Origin: Betaproteobacteria bacterium
GTDB lineage: Bacteria; Pseudomonadota; Gammaproteobacteria; Burkholderiales; Usitatibacteraceae
Direction of reading: 5' to 3'
DNA length: 9,266 bases
Assembly (NCBI GenBank): GCA_025362705.1
Contig: JANYFH010000313.1
Coordinates: 1 to 9,266 of the forward strand
Shown here: positions 1-6,090 of the stretch, one piece after another
Layout: each line of letters opens with the position of its first letter
Numbering within the stretch: the stretch's first letter is position 1
The notes under the pieces: model-generated
What the model was told of the DNA's origin: nothing
Databases searched by the model: none
What the model saw: only the letters and a program-made list of their open reading frames with translations
Translations under genes and position numbers: made by a program

Positions 1-142
1 CTTCAGAATCGATAAAGCACTCATCCTCATGCATCGGCTGGGTGCGATACTTAAACAAGGCATCGCACCCAGCGTCCAACATAGCTTTACTCAATACCGG
101 CCTGTCGGCACCTACTCTAGGCTCATTTTCTGCGTTTGTCAT
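1..142 (-). CDS. Unrecognised protein, N-terminal part only (runs off window)
   Basis: An open frame begins at ATG 142 and stays open to the window edge, giving 47 residues (MTNAENEPRVGADRPVLSKA, then a segment containing DAGCDALFKYRTQPMHEDE). I chose ATG 142 because GGAG at 154-151 lies 8 nt upstream of it; the in-frame ATG at 148 is only 2 nt from that site. The fragment is acidic and soluble-looking, with no signal peptide or membrane segment. I do not recognise the family. The same frame is open further upstream past base 300, and a GTG at 253 overlaps the FHA gene stop codon by one base, so a longer form translated straight from the FHA gene is possible. It lies 110 bp after the FHA gene in the same direction and may be co-transcribed. 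A 12-bp inverted repeat lies inside it (37-73). Confidence 0.5.
   Translation of the reverse strand, partial: MTNAENEPRVGADRPVLSKAMLDAGCDALFKYRTQPMHEDECFIDSE
37..73. repeat. Perfect 12-bp inverted repeat inside the partial gene
   Basis: GCTGGGTGCGAT at 37-48 is exactly complementary to ATCGCACCCAGC at 62-73, with a 13-nt loop. Neither strand has a T-tract after the stem, so it does not look like an intrinsic terminator. It falls within the first 40 codons of the left-edge reading frame, so it could form a hairpin in that mRNA, or simply be a chance or repeat-derived palindrome. Confidence 0.6.
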
Positions 143-252
143 GTACATAACTCCGGCATTTTGGCCTGAAAGGCGCGCCAAATGGCGATCTACGCTGCAT
201 ATTCTGTGAAAGCCGGCGAAAAAAGTTGCAGTAGCATCCGAGCCGCAAGCCA

Positions 253-1275
253 CTAATCCACGTCCCCCCCGAATCCCTGCTGTTGTGGCGGATCTTTTTT
301 TCTTTCTTCTTCAAGATCAGGCTTCAGCGCATTGATCGCTTCAAACAAACGCGTGGTCGACACCGGTGGCTTGGTCGGCAGGAATGAAGGCAGCAGCGAC
401 GTCACAATCTGCGGCGGTTGCAGACGCTGACGCTCTTCCTTGAGTACATAGTCCATTGAGATTGCGGCGACTATCAACACACCCACAACCACTAGAGCCA
501 GACGCACGCGGTTTGGTACCACCACGCGCAAATGGGCGGCGAGCAACGCGCCTATCGCCAGCCACGTCACGGCTGATTCCACGGTGCTCGCATTGACGAG
601 CGCAAAAGTGTAGTCGGCATACTTGACGAGCGCTCCGATCAAACTCATTGCCAGCAGGGCGACGCCGACGATCAACAGATGACGAAAAAACTGGCCGCGT
701 GCGGCGACGATGCGCGTGACCAGCGCCCACGCAAGTGCCCATCCGAGCGCGATCATCGGCAGCATGATGACGCCAAAGACATAAATGGCCAGCTTCGACT
801 CGCCCGTCTGTTTAAGCCAGATCGAGAGCGCTGATGTTGCGCCGACAAGCAACATGGCTGTAAAAGCGTAGTAGACGACGCGCGAAGGCGTCGCTGTAGC
901 CGTTGCCGTTTGCACACCACCGCCAGTCATACGTGTCGTGGCGGGCACCACGAAAGCACTACTGCGCACGGTGAGCAGCGTATGACCGATTCGCAAGGCA
1001 GCGTTTTCGGTGAGCTGCAAACGGCTCACCCGTGTATCGTTGCTCATATCCACGGTGCCGTTGTCACTCGCGAGATCGTCTATCCACCACGCGCCGGTTT
1101 CATCGCGGCTGAACCTGATGTGTGCAGGTGAGACTGCGGGATCATCGACGATTAAATCGTTTTGATAGCCGCGTCCAACCGAGAACGTGTCGCCAGTAAT
1201 GCGCTGGCGCATCGTCAAGGCGCCAGCCTTGGAGGTAACCTCAATCCAGATCGCCGCAGTCAGAGGCTCGCTCAT
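253..1275 (-). CDS. FHA-domain inner-membrane protein
   Basis: A 340-residue protein. A forkhead-associated domain spans about residues 25-105, with the phosphothreonine-binding signature visible: G34-R35, then S49 and H52 (SPAHI), and N72-G73 (DNG). This fold reads phosphothreonine in partner proteins. A Thr/Ala-rich linker (about 110-130) leads to roughly five hydrophobic helices (133-154, 160-186, 198-217, 231-247, 257-276) and a charged, Pro/Gln-rich tail (280-340). With the FHA domain in the cytoplasm, five helices would put the tail in the periplasm; this topology is inferred. The start overlaps the protease stop as ATGA, with AAGG at 1286-1283 suitably spaced upstream, so translation is probably coupled. 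A run of seven G (coding strand) lies four codons before the stop. The phosphoprotein partner is unknown, and no Ser/Thr kinase gene is visible here. Confidence 0.85.
   Translation of the reverse strand: MSEPLTAAIWIEVTSKAGALTMRQRITGDTFSVGRGYQNDLIVDDPAVSPAHIRFSRDETGAWWIDDLASDNGTVDMSNDTRVSRLQLTENAALRIGHTLLTVRSSAFVVPATTRMTGGGVQTATATATPSRVVYYAFTAMLLVGATSALSIWLKQTGESKLAIYVFGVIMLPMIALGWALAWALVTRIVAARGQFFRHLLIVGVALLAMSLIGALVKYADYTFALVNASTVESAVTWLAIGALLAAHLRVVVPNRVRLALVVVGVLIVAAISMDYVLKEERQRLQPPQIVTSLLPSFLPTKPPVSTTRLFEAINALKPDLEEERKKDPPQQQGFGGDVD
264..270 (-). repeat. G7 homopolymer near the 3' end of the FHA gene
   Basis: Seven C on the plus strand are seven G in the coding strand, encoding Gly-Gly plus the first base of Asp just before the final Val-Asp and TAG. 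Both alternative frames remain open beyond it: one runs to base 123 and the other enters the left-edge gene frame without a stop. Slippage here would therefore change or extend the C-terminus rather than truncate the protein. Confidence 0.5.
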
Positions 1276-2624
1276 GACTTCACCTTGAATTCAGCGAGAA
1301 TGCGCCGCGCAAAGCGGGCGGCGTTTTCATAACTGGTACCGTTCATGAACACCGTGATCGCTGCAGCCTGCCCGTCGCGTTCGGGCGCGACGGCCACGAA
1401 CGAGACATTGAAGAGCCCGTCGAATTCACGGTAGGCACTGGCGCACCACGCCACTCGCAGCCGCGGGTACGCCGCTTGCTCAGCACCCTCACCCGCCAGC
1501 GCAATGTCTTCATGACACGCAGTCGGTGTCATCCGTTTCGCATTCGTGCGCTCGTTGCCCATTGCGGAATGGTTCGACACAAAATAGGCGAACTGGAAAC
1601 CATTCAGGCTCAGGTTAGTGAAGTGACTGCGCTTGATGCTCACGTTCCCGGTAAATAAATCACCGGCAATGAACAGCGAGTTCTGCATGTTGCACAGGGT
1701 GGAATCAGCGCGGGCTCGCGGTGCGGGCTTTTCGTCCGCGTTGGTATTGGCCCAGCAGGTGAAAAAAACTGCGTTACTTTCAGGTAGCAGAAACGGCCCG
1801 CTCGCCGCAGGCTTGAAACCGATAGTGTCGAGCTTGTCGTAAAGCGCCGACTGCCACACGCCAAGCTGTTTACCAATTTCAGTGCGCACCGCTTTGCCGG
1901 TAATGGGTTCGGCCAACCGCGGCTTATTCATCAGCGCAGTCGCAAATCTGGTCGGCACCAGAAAGCTGACCTGCTCGGCACCCCAGCCACTCTTGGCGAC
2001 ATTAATGCCGGCGATTTTTGAGTCGGTGGTTAATGTCGGCCCACCGCTCATACCAGGATTCATTGGTCCGGAAAGATGGATGCGGTCGTTGTAGCTGCGT
2101 TCGACCAGCCCGCTATAGTTTCCTTCCATCACGGCAAAGCCGATATCGAGCGGATTGCCCAGGCTGAATAATCTTTCACCGCGCGGCAGGCGGTCCGCCA
2201 ATGCCCGCTGATCGAATTCAAAATATGTCCAGCCGCCTTTATCGAGCTGCACAAGGGCCAGGTCGTTCAAGGTGTCGAAGGCGAGTAACTTCAATGCGCC
2301 CTTGGAGCCATCGGCCGAGACATACTCCATGCGATAGGTTTGCGGCTCGAGCGCGTGCTGCGAAACCACGTGGTAATTGGTAATCGCGAGGCCATCCGCA
2401 CTGATCAGAAAGCCGGAACCGGTCGACGATTTTTGCGATGCCGAATTGAGCAGCGTGCGGATCTGCAAAAGCCTGGGCTTGGCATCGCGGTAGATCGCCT
2501 CGGCCGTAGCCGAGACGATCACTGGTGTGGCTGGTGCCTTTTCCACTGCAAACGAAGACGTCGGAGCGACGAGCAAACTGGCCAAAACAAGGACGGGGAT
2601 AAAACGAACCGGCAATCGACGCAT
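1272..2624 (-). CDS. Exported trypsin-like (S1C/DegP-type) serine protease
   Basis: A 450-residue protein from ATG 2624. I chose this start because it gives a typical signal peptide (MRRLPVRFIPVLVLASLLVA, likely cleaved after SFA at about 26), whereas the upstream extension to 2702 (an in-frame ATG) adds an unlikely 26 residues and would bury the signal. The chymotrypsin-fold domain covers about 40-235 with a complete triad: H85 in TNYHVV, D121 in TLNDLAL, and S193 in NPGMSGGP. No PDZ domain follows, unlike DegP. Instead there is a domain of about 200 residues (240-450) that I do not recognise, with four Cys (290, 311, 370, 394) that could form two disulfides in the periplasm. No Shine-Dalgarno is evident before ATG 2624. 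It is followed with a 4-bp overlap by the FHA gene, suggesting a joint function. The natural substrate is unknown. Confidence 0.85.
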   Translation of the reverse strand: MRRLPVRFIPVLVLASLLVAPTSSFAVEKAPATPVIVSATAEAIYRDAKPRLLQIRTLLNSASQKSSTGSGFLISADGLAITNYHVVSQHALEPQTYRMEYVSADGSKGALKLLAFDTLNDLALVQLDKGGWTYFEFDQRALADRLPRGERLFSLGNPLDIGFAVMEGNYSGLVERSYNDRIHLSGPMNPGMSGGPTLTTDSKIAGINVAKSGWGAEQVSFLVPTRFATALMNKPRLAEPITGKAVRTEIGKQLGVWQSALYDKLDTIGFKPAASGPFLLPESNAVFFTCWANTNADEKPAPRARADSTLCNMQNSLFIAGDLFTGNVSIKRSHFTNLSLNGFQFAYFVSNHSAMGNERTNAKRMTPTACHEDIALAGEGAEQAAYPRLRVAWCASAYREFDGLFNVSFVAVAPERDGQAAAITVFMNGTSYENAARFARRILAEFKVKS

Positions 2625-2679
2625 GAAAGAAAATTTCAATAGAGGCAGAGAAGGAATTCTACCTGCGAAAACCGTGGCC

Positions 2680-2695
2680 TCCGCGAAGCCGCGGA
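2680..2695. repeat. Short GC hairpin upstream of the protease gene
   Basis: TCCGCG at 2680-2685 pairs with CGCGGA at 2690-2695 around an AAGC loop. It would sit in the leader of the protease mRNA if transcription starts further upstream. It has no T-tract, so it is not a terminator. A TAGAAT hexamer on the minus strand (2658-2663) resembles a -10 box, but no convincing -35 element accompanies it. Confidence 0.3.
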
Positions 2696-2732
2696 TGACC
2701 AAAATATGAAAACGTGATGAATCTGCGCAGCT

Positions 2733-2963
2733 GGGGAGCCTCTGATTAAGTCGCTTTTGAAAAGATTGTGTTGAGATTGGGGCATATGCAAGGCGTGCGA
2801 CACGTGAGCGGGGAATTCGCGTCCCATGGGACGCGCCCGCGAGCGACTGAGCCGATGCAGCGGCGAAGGTGCGTTGCTTAAGCTACCGCACGAGGAGCGC
2901 AACGCTGCAGATGCCCCAATATCGACGCAAGATTTTCGGAATGGACTTGATCAGAGGTTCCCT
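2733..2963. mobile_element. MITE-like element with about 58-bp imperfect terminal inverted repeats
   Basis: The stretch 2733-2790 and the reverse complement of 2906-2963 align without gaps at 45 of 58 positions, by hand count. Shared blocks include CCTCTGAT, AAGTC, GAAAA and ATTGGGGCAT. The matching bases continue one or two positions outward (CT before each arm), and with small gaps a little inward. The 115-bp interior has no credible gene but contains an 18-bp palindrome. Size, long arms, lack of coding capacity and position between two genes fit a non-autonomous transposable element or a decayed insertion-sequence remnant. The ends (GGAACCTCTGA-like) remind me of some insertion-sequence termini, but this is from memory and no family is assigned. 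I found no clear target-site duplication. Confidence 0.55.
2818..2835. repeat. Perfect 18-bp palindrome in the MITE-like element
   Basis: CGCGTCCCATGGGACGCG reads the same on both strands. It lies near the middle of the 115-bp interior between the two long inverted arms, so the whole element could fold as a large hairpin with a second hairpin inside it. Confidence 0.7.
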
Positions 2964-2981
2964 AGGCGTGTATCCGAAAAA

Positions 2982-4169
2982 TCACCGCTGACTCTTCATC
3001 AGCATCACCAGTGTCGTGTTCGCCGGAAACGCGACCACCCGATTGCGACCGGATTTCTTCGCGGTGTAGAGCGCCTCATCGGCACGGTTGACAAGCGCAT
3101 CGACGTCTTCATTGCCGTCCGCCGACAGCGTCGTCACGCCGATGCTGATGGTGACCGCAAGCGCACGGCCGTTAAAGCTGAAACGCGCTTGTTCGACGGC
3201 CTCGCGAATACGTTCGGCCATAACGGCCGCGCGATCGATCGCCACACTTGGCAATAGCATGCAAAATTCTTCGCCACCGAATCGCACCAGCAAATCCTCT
3301 TTGCGCAAACATGTCAGCACTACTGCGACAACACCCTTGAGCACCTCGTCTCCAGCGAGATGACCATTGCGATCATTGATCTGCTTGAAGAGATCCAGAT
3401 CCAGCATGATCAGGGACAGCGAGCCTTCGGCACGGCGTGTTCTGGCGATTTCCTTTGCGGCCAGTTCAAGAAATGTGCGGCGATTGAACGCGCCAGTAAG
3501 CGGGTCGGTCAATGCGAGCTTTTGTGCGGTGTCCTCACTTCGCTCTTTGTGCAGCAATAAAAATCCTACCGAGGTCACAAGAATTACTGCAAACCCGAGC
3601 AGGAACGTCATGCCCTGGAATGCACTCGGCGCCAGCAGATTCGAAATCGCGGTCGGTTCCACGAGACTCAGAAAAGCACGTGCAAACATCGTCGCTGCAC
3701 CGATGAGATAACCGCTCAACAGCAGCCAGCGAGCCGTGCCGCGCTCCTCGGGATTCAATCTCTGCACCATGATCGCCAGCGCAAGCATGCCGCCGCCGTA
3801 AATCGCGCTATTCAGGATGAGCCGCATCAGAAAATTATCCATCACCAGAGCGAACTGCGTTGCCACCACGAACATCGGCACGACATGCCACCAATTGCTC
3901 GTAGCGCGACCGTGGAATTCGCGGATCGCTGCTGCCTGCAAAGTCAGACAGGTGAGGAACAGCGCGTTCGGCAAAACGATGGTGACAAAATTCGGCCACA
4001 CACCCCGTTCAGCATAAAGTGCGAACATTGTCGCCTGCAACAGCATCGCGCCAGTCCATTTGCCCAAGCCTTCACGAAAATGCGGGCCGACCGCGACCAT
4101 CAGCGACAACGCCAGCAAAAGCGAGGTCGAAATCATGACGATCAACAGTGTGCGCGGATCGAGGATCAA
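2982..4169 (-). CDS. Membrane-anchored diguanylate cyclase (GGDEF)
   Basis: This enzyme makes the second messenger cyclic di-GMP from two GTP. The 395-residue protein has six to seven hydrophobic helices (about 7-28, 38-53, 61-82, 94-136, 147-168, 185-207) as an N-terminal sensor, then a GGDEF domain (about 217-380). The domain shows DPLTGAFNR at 222-230, metal-binding DLD at 257-259, an intact GGEEF active site at 298-302, and an RxxD product-inhibition site (R289 to D292) at the standard 5-residue spacing. It should therefore be active and feedback-inhibited. The start appears to be TTG 4169, because it gives MILDPRTLL, an N-terminus I recall from related cyclases, and an in-frame TAG lies shortly upstream; ATG 4136 is the alternative. 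A weak hairpin (2987-3003) plus T5 overlaps the stop codon. A CRP-like site lies about 110 bp upstream. No EAL or receiver domain is present. Confidence 0.9.
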   Translation of the reverse strand: MILDPRTLLIVMISTSLLLALSLMVAVGPHFREGLGKWTGAMLLQATMFALYAERGVWPNFVTIVLPNALFLTCLTLQAAAIREFHGRATSNWWHVVPMFVVATQFALVMDNFLMRLILNSAIYGGGMLALAIMVQRLNPEERGTARWLLLSGYLIGAATMFARAFLSLVEPTAISNLLAPSAFQGMTFLLGFAVILVTSVGFLLLHKERSEDTAQKLALTDPLTGAFNRRTFLELAAKEIARTRRAEGSLSLIMLDLDLFKQINDRNGHLAGDEVLKGVVAVVLTCLRKEDLLVRFGGEEFCMLLPSVAIDRAAVMAERIREAVEQARFSFNGRALAVTISIGVTTLSADGNEDVDALVNRADEALYTAKKSGRNRVVAFPANTTLVMLMKSQR

Positions 4170-4249
4170 AGTGGAGTGTGCAACATGCGTCTAGGCTCTC
4201 ACGCGTTTTGTATTGAGGATTTGCGCGTAGATATTATTAGTGGAAGAAG

Positions 4250-4255
4250 AATATA
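4250..4255 (-). promoter_or_regulatory. Possible -10 box for the diguanylate cyclase
   Basis: On the minus strand this reads TATATT, one mismatch from TATAAT. The region 17 bp upstream (TGGAGC) is a poor -35 element, which is what an activator-dependent promoter often shows. A start about 7 nt downstream would leave a leader of about 75 nt before TTG 4169. This is inferred from sequence alone. Confidence 0.35.
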
Positions 4256-4277
4256 CCGGACACACGAAGCAGGCTCC

Positions 4278-4293
4278 AGTGACATAGCTCACA
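4278..4293. promoter_or_regulatory. CRP-like operator upstream of the diguanylate cyclase
   Basis: On the minus strand the site reads TGTGAGCTATGTCACT. It matches the CRP-type pattern TGTGA-N6-TCACA at 9 of 10 conserved positions. Its centre is 30 nt upstream of the candidate -10 box at 4250-4255, which places it at about -42, the usual position for class II activation. The rest of the 234-bp gap 4170-4403 contains no gene that I can support. Confidence 0.4.
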
Positions 4294-4403
4294 GTATGTC
4301 GCGAACCGACAAGCGGCGAGAAATCGCGGTTGCGCGGAAATTGCGTTCGTGCACATCCTGGGGGCTAACAGCCTGCCATGTCGTCTGACCCCGGCGGATT
4401 ATC

Positions 4404-6011
4404 TCAATATCCAACCGCGCCGCCATCCTTGCGATGGTCGCTCCCCGTCACATAGCCGTCGTCACCTTGTCGCCAGATCAGTTGCGCACCACCAAAGGCA
4501 AAATTGACCGCTTCCGCCGCTGCAATTTTGTGGCCCATGCCTTCAAGAGCCGCGCCAATGCTGGCTTTCAAGGCTTCTTCCAGCCCGACGGTGCCGTCCG
4601 GATTGACGATCCAGCGCGGCGCGTCCGAAGCGGACTGCGGGTTTTGGCCGTAATCGCACATGCGTATTACCATTTGCAAATGACCCTGCGGCTGCATGTG
4701 TCCGCCCATCACGCCAAAGCTCATCAACGGCTTGTTGGCAAGATCAGTGAGAAAACCGGGAATGATGGTTTGGAACGGGCGCTTGCCCGGCGCGACTTGA
4801 TTCGGATGTCCATCTTTGAGTACGAAACCGTAGCCGCGATTTTGCAATGAAATCCCGGTGCCCGGCACCACCACACCTGAACCAAAGCCCATGTAGTTCG
4901 ACTGAATCAGGCTCACCATCATGCCGCTGGCATCCGCTGTCGTGAGATAGACAGTGCCACCATGTTTTGGAATACCGTGTGTTGGCACCGTTGCACGATG
5001 GGTGTTGATCAGCGCGGCGCGCGATTTCAAATAGACCTTGTCCAGAAGCGCTGCAATCGGCACATCCATGAAACGTGCATCAGCGATATAGCGATACGCG
5101 TCTGCGAAGGCCAGCTTCATTGCTTCAATTTGCAGGTGTACGCCGCTTGCGGAATCCACTCTATGCGAAGCCAGATCAAAATTTTCGAGAATACCCAATG
5201 CGATCAGCGCGGCGAGACCCTGCCCATTGGGGGGAATTTCATGCAGTCGTACGTGACGATAATCCATATGGATAGTGCCGACGAAGTCGCAGGCATGCAC
5301 TGCAAGATCTGTTTGTGAAAAAACGCCGCCTAGCTTTGCTGCGTGCTCAGCCATTTTCTGCGCGAGCACGCCGTGATAAAAACTCTTTCCCTCTGTAGCA
5401 GCGATATCTTCGAGCGTACTCGCCTGTCCGTTCAAAATCCATTTCTCGCCTGCACGCAGTGCTCGACCTTCCGGCGTAAAGTCACGAACAAAATCGGGCT
5501 GGTCTTGCAGCATCCCGGCCTGCCGCGCCCAACTCACCGCCGTAATCGGTGAAACAAGAAAGCCGTCGCGCGCGTAGCCAATTGCGGGTGCAAATAATTT
5601 TTCGAACGGCAGCTTGCCGAATTTTTCCGACAACGCAACCCATTGTGAAACCGCGCCGGGCATGGTGATTGAATCGATCCCGCGCATGGGTATCGTTGAC
5701 GCGCCAGGATATTTGCGAGTGAAATATTCCGGCGTCCATCCAGCCGGCGAACGACCCGACGCATTGAGTCCGTGCAATTGACTACCATCCCAAATAATCG
5801 CGAAGCCATCCGAACCAATGCCGTTGCTAGTTGGTTCGACGACAGTGAGTGTGATCGCCGCAGCGATGGCGGCATCGACCGCGTTGCCACCTTGCTGCAA
5901 CATGGTGAGTCCTGCCTGGGCGGCGAGTGGCTGCGAAGTAGCGACGACATTTTTCGCCATCACGGGCATGCGTTGTGATGCATAGGGGAAATCGTAGGAG
6001 AATTTTTTCAT
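4404..6011 (-). CDS. Gamma-glutamyltransferase-family protein (YwrD-like)
   Basis: An Ntn-hydrolase proenzyme of 535 residues, expected to cleave itself into a large and a small chain and to act on gamma-glutamyl compounds such as glutathione, or on related amides. The N-terminal part has the family block QGGNAVDAAIA (40-50) and EPTSNGIGSDGFAI (59-72). The likely autocleavage nucleophile is T353 in HGGTVYL, leaving a small chain of about 183 residues. The stretch SLIQSNYMGFGSGVVVPGTG (367-386) resembles what I recall of Bacillus YwrD-type members more than secreted E. coli Ggt. No signal peptide is present, so it is probably cytosolic. I chose ATG 6011 because the N-terminus MKKFSYDFPY fits this subgroup; a TTG at 6089 would add 26 residues and abut the divergent gene. 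No Shine-Dalgarno is seen. The exact substrate cannot be read from sequence. Confidence 0.88.
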   Translation of the reverse strand: MKKFSYDFPYASQRMPVMAKNVVATSQPLAAQAGLTMLQQGGNAVDAAIAAAITLTVVEPTSNGIGSDGFAIIWDGSQLHGLNASGRSPAGWTPEYFTRKYPGASTIPMRGIDSITMPGAVSQWVALSEKFGKLPFEKLFAPAIGYARDGFLVSPITAVSWARQAGMLQDQPDFVRDFTPEGRALRAGEKWILNGQASTLEDIAATEGKSFYHGVLAQKMAEHAAKLGGVFSQTDLAVHACDFVGTIHMDYRHVRLHEIPPNGQGLAALIALGILENFDLASHRVDSASGVHLQIEAMKLAFADAYRYIADARFMDVPIAALLDKVYLKSRAALINTHRATVPTHGIPKHGGTVYLTTADASGMMVSLIQSNYMGFGSGVVVPGTGISLQNRGYGFVLKDGHPNQVAPGKRPFQTIIPGFLTDLANKPLMSFGVMGGHMQPQGHLQMVIRMCDYGQNPQSASDAPRWIVNPDGTVGLEEALKASIGAALEGMGHKIAAAEAVNFAFGGAQLIWRQGDDGYVTGSDHRKDGGAVGY

Positions 6012-6090
6012 GGGAGGGTTGTTCGCCAAATTCCGGAGAGTTGCGTTAACATGAATTCTACTCTGACCCACTCTCTCGACAGCCCCCAAA

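Noticed and set aside
160..182. 6-bp inverted repeat TTTGGC / GCCAAA before the left-edge gene
   Set aside because: Too short, with an 11-nt loop; expected by chance. No evidence that it is an operator.
123..314. 63-residue minus-strand frame at the FHA gene end
   Set aside because: Not credible as an independent gene. It is kept only as the possible product of slippage at the G7 tract.
2636..2902. 88-residue minus-strand frame spanning the protease leader and the MITE-like element
   Set aside because: It runs through the inverted repeat, has no ribosome site or family resemblance, and overlaps the protease start in another frame.
2977..3003. Weak hairpin plus T5 at the end of the cyclase gene as a terminator
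   Set aside because: Only a 5-bp stem, separated from the T-run by the stop codon; too weak to list as a separate feature.
2826..3257. 143-residue plus-strand frame
   Set aside because: Mostly antisense to the GGDEF domain, with Arg/His-rich composition typical of a shadow frame in GC-rich DNA.
3885..4388. 167-residue plus-strand frame across the start of the cyclase and its upstream gap
   Set aside because: Antisense to a clear gene for more than half its length, Arg/Gln/His-rich, with no recognisable motif. The gap is better explained as a promoter region.
6012..6090. TAGAAT hexamer as the -10 box of the GGT-family gene
   Set aside because: No -35 element at a usable distance, and the hexamer overlaps a common GAATTC site, so chance cannot be excluded.
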